Shown piece by piece: positions 1 through 12,100 of a stretch of DNA of 64,000 bases. This DNA comes from Serinus canaria (lineage: Eukaryota > Chordata > Aves > Passeriformes > Fringillidae), in the NCBI RefSeq assembly GCF_022539315.1, contig NC_066317.1:49828435-49892434 (forward strand), in the 5' to 3' direction. The stretch's first letter is position 1; every line of letters begins with the position of its first letter. The position numbers were made by a program, and so were the translations under genes. Under the pieces are notes generated by a model. That model saw nothing but the letters and a program-made list of their open reading frames with translations. It ran no database searches and had not been told where the DNA came from.

Positions 1-180
1 CTGAATCATTGTTAGAGCGAGACTGTGACCTTATTGGGCAGCTGTACTACAAAGATTGCCATAACCTGGATCAGTGGAGAAAAGGCTGGTTTGCTATAGA
101 GAAGTCAAGCCTTTATTTTTGTCTTGAAATGGAGGATGCTGAAGAAGATTCCATATATCTAAGGAGGTTGCAAGAACTAA
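1..180 (+). CDS. ARAP2: ARAP2 exon a (partial): PH domain, first strands
   Basis: The frame is open from base 3 and encodes residues 1-59 of the visible protein, with the PH-type stretch GQLYYKD and WRKGWFAIE. The donor is GTAAGA at 181, leaving phase 1. The true exon start may be before base 1; a TTAG at 12-15 could mimic an acceptor, but the upstream codons also read well, so I treat the exon as running off the window. Confidence 0.9.
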
Positions 181-3100
181 GTAAGAATGTCTAGTATTCA
201 GAAAGTGTTCTGTGGGATTAATTCACTCTTAAGGACATTTCTATTACATTTCAAAGTAATAAATATTGAGAAGTTCAGTAACTATTCCTTCACATGAGTC
301 AGATGTTCTTCCAACTCTTATCTAAATATGGGGTTGGTTAATTTCTGTCTTGGGGTTTTTTTTCCTACTTTTTGGCACATGCCAGGGAAATTTTTCACAG
401 CTTTAAAATGAATGATGACAGTTTTTGTTCCAGTTGCAGCAGTATCTTTCTTACAAGAGTACAGAACTGAATAATAATATATAACCTTTTGGGATTATTG
501 TCTCATATTTTTGACAGGGCAGAAATACTCACTGCAAAACACATTCTTGACATGATTGACAGGTCTAGTTTTAAAATACTCAAACATACTGGAAAATTAT
601 AATTCTCTTGGAAAACTATTTCACAGACTAATAGACTTTTTCCTATACAAAAAATATTATTTGCTCAATATCACGATTTGGAAAGATAAGAATATTTTTA
701 TAAATAATCCTCTATGACCAATTTTATATAATTGTTTGTAATTATGCTCTGAATCCAATTTTAAGCATATCTGCTCTACTTGTTTTTATATTGAACAAGG
801 CAATATGTTACATAAAAAAATACATATAATTTGAGGTTTATAATAAAGTAACAGAGAGAAGATAATTTAGCTGTTTATTGATGATGCTCTTTATAAATGC
901 TGACAGATTGTGGACTATTTTGCAGGAGCTTCCCTAAATACCATTGGGTTTTCTACTTTTTAGTTACTGCCACCTTATATTTGGTGTAAATAAAACCATG
1001 AAGGTGGTTTTTAATCAGGAATGTTTTTATGCCTCTAAGTGTCTTTTAACTTGTGAATACTTTTGATCCTAATTCAAAATTAAAAGATTAGGCATAAGGA
1101 GAACTATTCCTGATATTTTTTTTGATGATGCAACTGTAACTGCCTCTGCCAGAATAATAAGAGCGTGCAAAATCTGTGTATATTATATCTCATGTATAAA
1201 AATGAAACACTTTTGACTTTCAGTTGAGAATTTGCTTTGCTTGGGGTTTTTAATATTAATTGTATTTCTTGGAAATATTATATATCCAAACTCTTTTCTT
1301 TGATTTCTGCTTTCTCCAGAATATATCTGCTTCACTATTAATACTGATTTGTGTAAATGAAACTTGGAAAATAATGAATCATTTGTGGAAGTATAGTAAC
1401 TTACCTTCTTAATATTTGACTCAGTAAATATAAATGAGGCTATAGCCTCATGTATGATACAAAAACATCATGTAACACGCAATGTGTTTATTAGTTTTCA
1501 TTGGTATTTTAGGACTCTACTTTCTCTGGAAATTAGTTGAAATAAGGTGTGGATTATATATGACATGCATTTTGAGAAATGAAGTTGTCAGAATTTCAAA
1601 TTAGTAAGCAGGATACATTTAATTTACTGGTTTTAGAATAGTGCATGCTATAGTTTTTAAGCAGTGCAGCTGAAAGCTATCCAGATGTAATTGATGTGTG
1701 CTGTACAATGTAGGTGTTTTACAGGGTGCTTTTTTTTCAGGGATAACATAAGGCAACATAAAGAAGGGTGGAAATGATCTTCATGCTAAACAGATAACTT
1801 GCATTATCTTACTGTAAATATGTGCAGCCATTAAGGTGCAAAAAGTTAATGGATTCCTAAATCCAGCTTACTTCTGAATCATTATGTCTTCTACAACTTG
1901 TATTTACAAGTTGAGTATAATAAAACACTGTAGCATATTTTCGCATTAGAAAGTATGTTTAAACTTTCTTGATAATGTTTTGTGTTAGTTTTTCTTATAA
2001 ATGTAAATGTGGTGTGGTATTTTGTGGAGTTTTGTTACAATTATCAGCAGCATTCTTTATTTGCAAAGTTAAGGAATTCCATGCTCCTTTTGCCACTGGA
2101 GATAATTTTGAAAAAAACAGTTCTGTCTGTATTGCATGTATGTATGTGTTTGTCTATAGAAATGAGCTGTGAAGGTCATATGAATGTGTATGTGTTTTGT
2201 TTTCAGCAACCAGCAGTGTGATGCAAAATGGAGAGAGAATAGATGTCCTGCTGCTTGTTGAAAAAGGAAGGTAGGGTTCCTATCTGAAAAAATATTTTAG
2301 CTATTTTTATAGTCATATCTTAGAATTATGTTCATAGGTTCTGGAGTTTTTTCACTTAGGGCTGATAGCAAGAGAGTAAATTTGCAGAGTTTTTAAAGGT
2401 AGGAATATCTTTGTGTATTAATTACATTTTACTCTGTGTCACAAAATGTTAACAAGCACTACTTAATTAAAAACTGTTTTCCCACTGAGAAAATTATTCC
2501 CAGATTAGTCTGCCAATAATGACTTCTTCAAAAGGAACTAACTTCTTTTACCTTGTGAAAAAGGAGTACCTCTTTGGAGCTTTTACTACAAACTACTTGA
2601 TTTTTTTAATTCTTATGTCTCAGAATTCTGTATCTCAAACTGCCAGGGTCAGGTTTGAGAGGATATGAATGAGCCCTCTGGTTAATCTTATTGTAATATC
2701 TGATCTCAGTTAACAATATACTGTCTAGGAAAAAGCATCCTTACGAAAAAAACATGATCCATATCTGCTTCTAAGGAGGTAATATTCCGTGGAGATGACT
2801 GTGTCATATTTATTGTGCTAAGGGAGGGTGGAACTTGAGGTGAGGTAGGTATTTCTGCCTCAAATATGGGTACAAATTCAAAGATGAAAGTAAAAATTGT
2901 GGAAGATAATTCTTAGTTTTTAATAAGTTGAGGCTTTTTATATTTCAGTGATAGTTTATTGGACAGGAGTCTGTCTTAAGTGGTGCAGTATTTATACAGT
3001 CTTCTGAACAGCCAATAATAGGTTAGTAAATAAAGGGTGTTTTTCTCTTTGGCAAACAAATAAACTTCATGGATACCTTTGAAATCTATTCAGAGTTGGA

Positions 3101-6100
3101 ATAGCTTGTCAAAAATGCATTGTAACTTGTATGTTCTGAATTTTAACTCTTTCTAGGATGTTGTGTAAGTTTTAGAACTGAGTAAGGCTATGCAGGTTAG
3201 AAGGAAACACTTTTTCTTGTCTTTTTGGGGGAGGGGGTTCTGTTTTGTTTTGGGTTTTTGTTTGTTTGTTGGTTTGGTTTGTTTGTTTATTTTTTCAAAA
3301 AAAGCATATTGAAATATGCAGTGTTAAGTAAGCTACATACACCAAACAGGGAACCTGGGTATCCTAGTCAAGGATGGACTAGGATACCCAGTGCAGTCCA
3401 AAGATGGATATAAACCAAGCATATAATTTCATAGGTATTAATGCTGAGCAAAACTTTCAGCTCCAAGTCAGGGTTTATTATTTATTTCATTAATATATTT
3501 CTTTCAAGTGAAGCAAGGTTTTCCCTGAACCACTCTAGTAGTTTTAAGAAAATTATAGACTATTTGGAAATAATTTCAGCAGGCAAACTGGCTGATTTAA
3601 GGTGGACATGAATATATTTAATTTTTCTTCACTGAAGTCTGCCATAAAAATTTTAAGTGCATAGTCTTCATAATATCTTAAGTATTGAAAGCCATATGGG
3701 TCTATAGGCTTTGGCATGGTGATTGTTTTTAGGATATTGCTTCAAAACTATCCAGGTGTGCAGTGCAATTATATGAGATGGCATCTTAAAGTGATAAGCA
3801 ATTTAATGTGTGTGTGGAAGATGATTAAATACAAAATCACCTTTGTCTTTAGACTCAATTACTGTAAATGGAAATAGAGCCACTAATCTTCCTTGTGCTC
3901 CTCCAAACTCTCGATAAATTAATATCCTTGAGATGTCATCAGCATCAGCTAAATGAAATGTCAAAGTCTCTAGGTTTTCCTATTCTGTTATTTTGTATCA
4001 GTGCTTGTCTAATGTCAACTGTGGCACAGATTGATCACTTGGAAGAGACTCTGTGTAGCTGATGACTTTCTTGTTAACTTGTTAGTCGCTTAAATGCAGG
4101 ATAAATTATAAAATAAATAAAGAATAGTATTGAAAGAATTAAGTTAAACAATTAAGAATTTTTCCAGTATTAGGAAAAGTTTAGAAGGAAAAAAACAACC
4201 CAACAACCATAAACCAAAAAAGCCACTCTCCTTTGCATTAAAAAAATAATGTGGTGAATTTCTTACAGTGTCTCATTAAATTTTATTAGAAAGTTTTTTG
4301 AAAATTTCTTGAGGTATTTTTCTACTGAATTTCCATTTCTTACAAATACTTATGCTGTTTGTTTCAAGTCTCAGTCTTTGGACTGATTAGTTAGGGAAAG
4401 TCACACATTTACATGTATCATACCTTTCTGTTTCCCATCCTTTCAGTTAATTACTGTAAGCAAAAGAATGACTTCAGTTGTTACAAATGGACTTCTCACT
4501 TAAGAATGGTTGCATATGCAAGTAAACATTTTCCGAAACGATAAAACCTTCAAGTCTTACTGCTGAAATTATTACAATGTAATAAATCTATGAAATCTTG
4601 ATTCTTGAAAAGATAATAAATTTGGGATAAAAAAGTAACATTAATCTGATACATATCTACTCAGAAGAAGAATTTGCAATTACTTTTGGGACATAATGTA
4701 CATAATATTTTAGAGTTTATATAAAATGCAATAATTCAGAGAGAATGCTACCAAAAAAGGCAGCATGTGAGATTTTCATTAATTGTCTTAGATATTAATA
4801 CACCTCACTCCTACCTTTTTTTTTTTTTCTACCTCTTCCTTTACCCTGCTTGGCACCCTGCTGTTCATTTATTCTCTATATGACATATTCAGCTGATAAT
4901 GTCTATCAGCTCAGAAATAAGAGGGGGCAATCATACCAGGTAATAGCATATCATCAGAGGCTGAACCACACTGAAAGATTTCTGAAACCACAAGACTGCT
5001 TCTCTTTTGAAGTATGTTGTCTTTTTTGGAGCTCAATGTACTCAGTGTTTTGAAGCTCAATGTAAATTTTCACCATAATTTTAGATGACTTTTAATTTTA
5101 CATTTTTTTTTTTCAGATCTTGTACATGTTAATGCTTGTGTTTGTGTATCTTCACTAAAGTAAATTACAGAACACACTTTTTTTAACACCTACTGGAATT
5201 TTATTACATTCTGGTCTTTATTGGAGCATATTGTCCGGACTCCTAGAACTGTATCTAACTCAGCTGGAAATCTTGACTTCTCACAGCACTGGGGTGTATA
5301 CTTTCACACCCTAATCAGGTGGCCATTTGCCCCTTCTTGCTTTCACTTTCATAGCTGAAATATTCTAGTTTCGTAGTTGAAATGCTTCTTGACTTCTTGC
5401 TAGAAGTGGCAAACCATTTTAAGGCTTTCTGTGTTTGAGGCTTCCCTTTGTCACAGAGGTCTCCTCTGATTTGATCCATATTCAGTCTTGATTTTTTCCC
5501 TTGATCTCTGTATTTTTAAAATGCTTGAAGTGACGGGTGATGCTTAACCTTCTGTTGCTATCTATAATATGCTATCCAAACAGAAGTTGCATAGCATAGT
5601 GGTGAAACAGCTACTCCAGTGTAGTTCAGCAGAGGCCAGCAGAGGGATCTGCACCATGAAAAGAAGGAAGTTGTCTGAAAACATCTGTATACAGTAGTTT
5701 TTAAATATATCTTCTATATGTGGAATTTAATGCAAAACCTCTAATGCTAAGTTTTAAAGAAACAGTTATACAGGTAGTTCAGTTTCAAACATTTCTTGCA
5801 TTTTTCTGAAATAACTTAAGCTCTTTCTTAGGTGTCAGTGAATGTTTTCAGACCATAATATAATCCAGATGGTGCTTTTTTTTTTCCCCTGTTATGCTTC
5901 TGATGTGGTTAGCTCTTTCTTATTGTGGATAATAAACCTTCCCTACATCCTGGCACAATTTCTTTAGGCTGATGGTTCATTCAATGCTTTCTTCTTAACC
6001 CTTTGATGATAACAGTAAGTTTTCTCATAAAATGCAGTTATGGGCACAAAGTTCTAAAATCCAGAATTAATATAAACTTAAGAGTCAGATGAAAGGACTT

Positions 6101-9100
6101 GTGCTTCCAATATGGTATGCTGGATGTAAGACCTTTTGAAGGGTCCCTTGATTAAATATTGCTTGAAGAAATATTTTTAATGGAATATCCATGCTTCAGT
6201 TGCAATTTGATTTTGCAAAACAATTTCATATTGATATTTACATTCTTAGTACCTCTGTTTTCAGACAGGTAAATTATTAGAATCTTGTGGGAATTGCCAG
6301 AGGGCACTGAGTTGTGCCAATGTCTGCTTCTCACTCTCCCTGCCCACCTTACCCAAAATCACCTTAGCACTGCTTTCCCAATGCACAGCTGTGCAACAAA
6401 GCCTATAGACATAGCTGAGGCTAGGGGTCTTTGCAGGATGGGTTAAAGAGAAGCCTTTGCACTCTTGTGGATGGTGTGTGGTCACATTTGTTGTTTGTCT
6501 GATTTGTGTGGTCACATTTGTTGTTGCTGGGGCAGAAGGATGTGCTGGTAGTCAACAATAAAGCTGTGTAGTTAATGGTAGCTTCCTTAATGTTGAGAAT
6601 CATTGATCTGCTGCAGTCACTTGTGCCAATTCAATTCTCTCAATTCACTAGGGCAGAAACCTACATTGGCAGGCTGCCTTGTTTGCTTGAGTATTTAAAT
6701 TATTAATTTCTTGGCTATGGACTGTATGTGCTTCACTCAACATAGCAAAAATTCTGCCGCTTTTCACCATGTTGTCATTATTGCTAACTATTTGTTATGA
6801 AATGTGAGATCTTTATCAATTTTTAGAACTGAAAAATAGCACATGGTAAGCATACTATAGAATTTGTGTTGAAGGAATTAATTTTGCTTCAGTCTGTGGA
6901 AAATAGTTGGTAATCTATATGGTAGATCTTCATAAACATTACAGTATAAATTCTTTCAAACATGATTACTTCTATAAACTCTTTAAATTCCTCAGTTTTG
7001 TGCTACATGGGACATCAGGATATTTCACCCTTTGTTTATGCTTAATCTTAAGCTTTGGATTTAATATTACTTTATATTTTGATAATGACAATTAGTTCAG
7101 TGAGAAATGCATGTATTTGTTATTAATTGTCTGAAAACTCTGTGAAAGAGATAAACACAGAGGTTAAATCTGCAAAGTTATCTCCGTTGTTTCATGAAGT
7201 TCTGTAGAAGACTTCTACTGTGCTTGAGGAAAGTTCTGCTCTTCTGCTGGAAAATATTTCCCCTTTCCTTTTCATTACTTCCAGGTTCAAGGAGATAAAA
7301 AAATCCTTTCAATTTAGGAAAAAAAATATTTGTTAAAATTGTCCAGAAGGACTGAACTTAGAAGAATGGTTTTTTGCATCTTATTTTTAAATTGTTTTAT
7401 GTTTTTCTGATTTAAATTTATCCCAGGTGTGTTCTCTCTCAGCCAAAAATTATTGAGGTTTGAGATGAGCTTTTTAAGCCACTTCCATGGGGAATTGACT
7501 GAGTTCTGAAATGTGTCTGGCACTAGTTAATTTTTTTGTTTGTCCCTTTTTTGCTCTTGTGGTATTGTAATGAAAATGTGTCTCTGATTTATCTTACTTT
7601 TTGATGCTGCCACTCTGGAGATTTTTGACTTGGCAAGTATAATTTTTTCAAAATTAATTAGTTGCCTTCTATGAACAATCCATGTTCCATGATAACAATA
7701 TGATTTTCATATTTATATTTCTTAGCAGCAATTTCTCTTGCATGCCTGTTTTGGTCCCTTGGGACTACAACTTAAACAAATACCACATTTTCTTTGCTAA
7801 TTATTAAGTGGCCTCTTCCTCTGTAACTGAATTGAGCTCAACAGCTTCTCAAATTTTAGAAAACAATGAGAACATCATCACTTTGTACTTCTGAAATCTT
7901 TTTTCTAATGTGATGCATTGAGGGGAAGATGGAAAGATCCATAAAATACAAGGTGATCTTTTCCACACAGTTTAGGTATTTCATATATCACAACAATTGA
8001 TTGACAGGCCCATGATTAGACTTTCGTATCTCTATGAAAAATGCTGATAAGTTCATGTGACCTTTGAAGTTCAGTACGGTATTTTTTCTTTCCTCCCCTG
8101 GTATCAATTCATTGATATGCAGCAGAGTTGCCCTTTTCTTGTTTAGAAGTAATAATATTTTCACTTTACAATATGTGCTTCCTGTATATATCATAATTCT
8201 TTGGATAAAAAATAATCTGTTGAGACTTCCATTTATCCTTTTGCATAATACCGTCATGTGAGTCCTGCTGTTCTGCAGGGGAAATAAACACCCAGTAAAA
8301 TGCATATATATGTACATTTCTTGTGTTGGAAAGCACCATTAATCTTTTATAAATCATTGTCCTAACCTCTTCTGGTCTGTGAATAATAGTAGGAAATGAG
8401 TAGAGTATCTTGCACTGTCAAATTTTTTCTACTCCTAACCTTTTACTTCCTTATATATGTATGGCAATAGCAATGCCAGAAAATGTGGTGATGTATTCTT
8501 TGGAAGGCATTGATTGAGAACTACCTGTTCTGACAAGTCTTAAGGAAACTTTGGACAGCACTGAATTAGGCTCACTCATTTTGCTGCAAAAATTGGAGAG
8601 GTTTTTAAAATTTTTTTTTGTCAGTGGAAGAGAGAGGCTGTGTTTCTACTATTCAGGCATATGTGGTAGTTAACATGACTTTTGAAGTAATGAAGTAAAG
8701 ACTTCCTCAGAATGTGGTTCAATGGGATGAAATATTTTAGTGTCATCTACTCTGCTGCTGTAAGGCTCGGTCTGTATGGTGGATCCTGAGAAAAGTTTGG
8801 ATCCTGGCTGTGTGTATGTAATATATCAACTGCATCCCCATTTCCTACCAAGATAGGAATGCTAGAATGAAAACCTTTATAAAAGCAAAATTGAAAGACA
8901 TTAACAAAAAGAAATGAAATTACCTATTCCCTCATCATATAAAATCCTTTCCCCCTCCAAAAATGAAGTAATCAAAATAAATATATTTTCTGTTTAGATG
9001 AAACTGGTTTTATAGAAGTTCAGTAGAGCATTTTGACTTATCCTAATTAGAGAATAAATGGTCATTAGAAAAAATTTGATCCCTTACATGTCTTTAGTGG

Positions 9101-12100
9101 GAGATAAGACAAAAGTTGTGTACAAAAGTTTGCTCACTATTTTAACACTTTAAAGAGCTGTTTATTACACGCATGCATATGGTTGGATATGCCCCCTTAA
9201 ACTTTTCAATTTTGATATTTTCTCTTAGAAGCTAGCTTGTCAGGGTGGCACATAGGAGATTACTGTAGCACGCTTAAATAAAAGAGTCAGAACAAGGCTG
9301 GGCTTTGAGATACAGGCAAAGTGTTCCATTAACTTAATTCCACCTCAACTCGTAGCTTTTTCATCTATGTTCCTTAGCTTTGTGGTAGTGGATGATCATT
9401 TTGATACTTGTGTAAGCAGGGAAGTTCAGTATGTCTCAGCTACTCTATAGAAGAGGTTGGTGTATGTCTGGGGTGCTTTGGGTTGTGAATACAAAAGAAG
9501 GAAAGCTTTTTACGGTGTTGAAGGTTGTCTCTAAATTTGTTTTCTTCTTAGCCATGGCTTGGATGTATGAATGCATAATGTAGGAGTGAGACTGAAGAAG
9601 AGTAATTAAAGTGTTGGCAGGTTCTTTCAAAGGCTTGTGACAGTGTTTGTGGATCTTCTTTCATTTTTTATGGCACTGGTAATACAAATGAATTTGGAAA
9701 AAAAAGATGCTGTAACAATAGACCACCATCACAGCTTTATGTTGTGAAAGGTGTCTTGATGTCTCACTCCAAGTATATATATATTTTTTTCTTTTCTGAA
9801 CATCTGCTTTGTTGCCATGGTGCAATAACATCAGTTTTTCATTTCTTTCCTGAACTCAAAATATTTTTATAATTTTCAGAACGCTATACATCCATGGCCA
9901 TACAAAGCTGGATTTCATGGTCTGGTATACTGCAATTGAAAAAGCAGCAGGTACAGATGGTAATGCACTACAAGATCAGCAGCTCAGCAAAAATGATGTT
10001 CCTATTATAGTGAACAGCTGCATAGCGTTTGTTACACAGTATGGTAAGTAGAGTGGATTTTATTCAAGCTAAGATCAGTTTATATATTACTTAAAGTAAA
10101 ATGCCCCTCATTAGCCTTGACATTCTTTAATGAGATGGTGCAATATACTACCACACAGCTGAGAATGGCCATTTTGGGGAAATACAGCTCGGTAAGTGCC
10201 CTTTATGGACACTTTTCTCTTTTAATTATTGCATTGTTTGCCTTTTGAAACTCAGCCTCGGGGTCCACTGCCCCAGTGCAGACAACTCAGCCCAGAAAAT
10301 AAACTCTGCAAAACTGGAGAAGCTGTCTTGCAAGCTGGCATTAACTGTGGAGCTGAGTTCAGTCTTAGGCTGCTGTTTTTTCAGTGAAATAACCTAAGGA
10401 TTAGTTGGTCAAAACTAACTTTCCATGGCATTAGGTTATATGCAGATGATGTTTGTGTCCTTTTACTACTGCAAATTCATGAATTTTCTTGTGAGATTGC
10501 TCAATGCATATCAACCCTGTGCAAATCTGGTTTTGGTATAAATGTGTCTGTAACCTCTGTCAATGAGAGAGCACCTAATTCCTGTTTGAGTCATTGAAGT
10601 TTAACTAAATAACCTTTGGATAGAGCAACACTGCTGTATTGTAAATAGTTGTATTCGGGTTACACTTAGTGCCTAAAAGTAAAGAAGAAAGCCTTTGCTA
10701 AATTATTTTTAGTTATTAGCAATAGAACTGAAATTTTATAAAACAAAAGTTTTGACTTCAATAACATATGCAGTGATTGAAGGTAGTCATGACTTCATTT
10801 TAAACTATATGTTTCCTTTTTAATTTTACTTTAGTGGTTTTTTTTTTTCATGTAAGAATAGTAGCTGAATGATGTCTTCCAGAACATCAGAAAAATCAGA
10901 AAAAAGGGTATTTTCTACTAACTTGAGGCTTTTAAGAATGAAATATTTCAGGTTGGATGAATGCAGTAATACTTTGAGTCTTAAGATGAGTTCATCCATA
11001 GAGTAATAAAATAGAAGGAGTTTTCTCATGAAAACAGCTGTGTTTTATGTGCAATATAATAGCTATCATCAAAGCTTCTTCTCTTTACTGTGCCTTTCGA
11101 AAGTACTGTTTTAGGAAGCCCTGAAGAGGTTTGGGGATTTGAAATGCCTGTAGAATACTCTTGAAATAGTGATCCCAGGCTTGCTTACTATTATGATGAG
11201 TATTTTTGCAAAGAGGTCTAGTTGGGTAGAAGAAGACTTGGCAGTGTTTTCACTAAAAAAGGGAGAATGAGTAAAAGGTCAGAAAGATACTGTTAGGAAA
11301 TGCAACCACATCTAATTGTTTGGCAGCCACATATCATTTTCATGTAATGATGTCTGGAATTCTTGAAAGAATACTTAATTTTACATTCATTTATTTTTCT
11401 CTCCTGTATTTTTGTGCCTTAGGTTTAGGTAGCAAGCAAATCTATCTTAAGAATGGTGATTCTTCCAATGTGGCTGAACTGCTGGAAAGCTTCAAAAAAG
11501 ATGCAAGAAGTGTTAAACTGAGAGCAGGAAAACATCAGCTTGAAGATGTGACAGATGTACTGAAAAGTTTTCTTTCTCAAATAGATGATGCACTTCTCAC
11601 TAAAGAACTTTATCCATTCTGGATCTCTGCATTAGGTAAAGTATTCAATAGCATTCCATACAATAAAGGTTGTATGTACATTTTCAGTATCAAGTTTGAG
11701 GGGCTTGTTAATTTACTTGCCCTGTGTCAACCTATGTTATTTCATTACTGGCAAAACAATGCAGGGAGAAAAAAAATATTTGGGGCATGGCTGCAATAGA
11801 CACATGTTAATCAGAGATGATTTTTATAATGTTCTTTTAAAATGTTAGTTTGTATATTGGAATATTTGCAAACTGCAAGAAAGAAGTGGTTTCCCTGCCA
11901 AACTGTGCTATAAAATTGCAAGCACAGCAGTAGGAGATGCATGGGAAATGCTGACAGAACGTTAGTTTCTATCTTAATGCATAGGAGTCACATAGGCATA
12001 TTTCTGTGTGGCACGTTTTGTCTTTATAAAAAGATTTTAAAAGCATATTCCTCTTTGATTTTATTTAAGTTCAAATATATGGATGTTGCTTTAAATGAGC

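Larger units (their letters stand above)
2271..9879 (+). other. ARAP2: ARAP2 intron after exon b (7.6 kb)
   Basis: Long AT-rich intron. It holds a (TTTG)n/poly-T tract near 3240-3300, the perfect hairpin at 3355-3391, a 30-bp-period duplication at 6475-6525 and several poly-T runs (near 4818, 5103 and 5878). I recognise no LINE, LTR or gene here. Confidence 0.75.
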
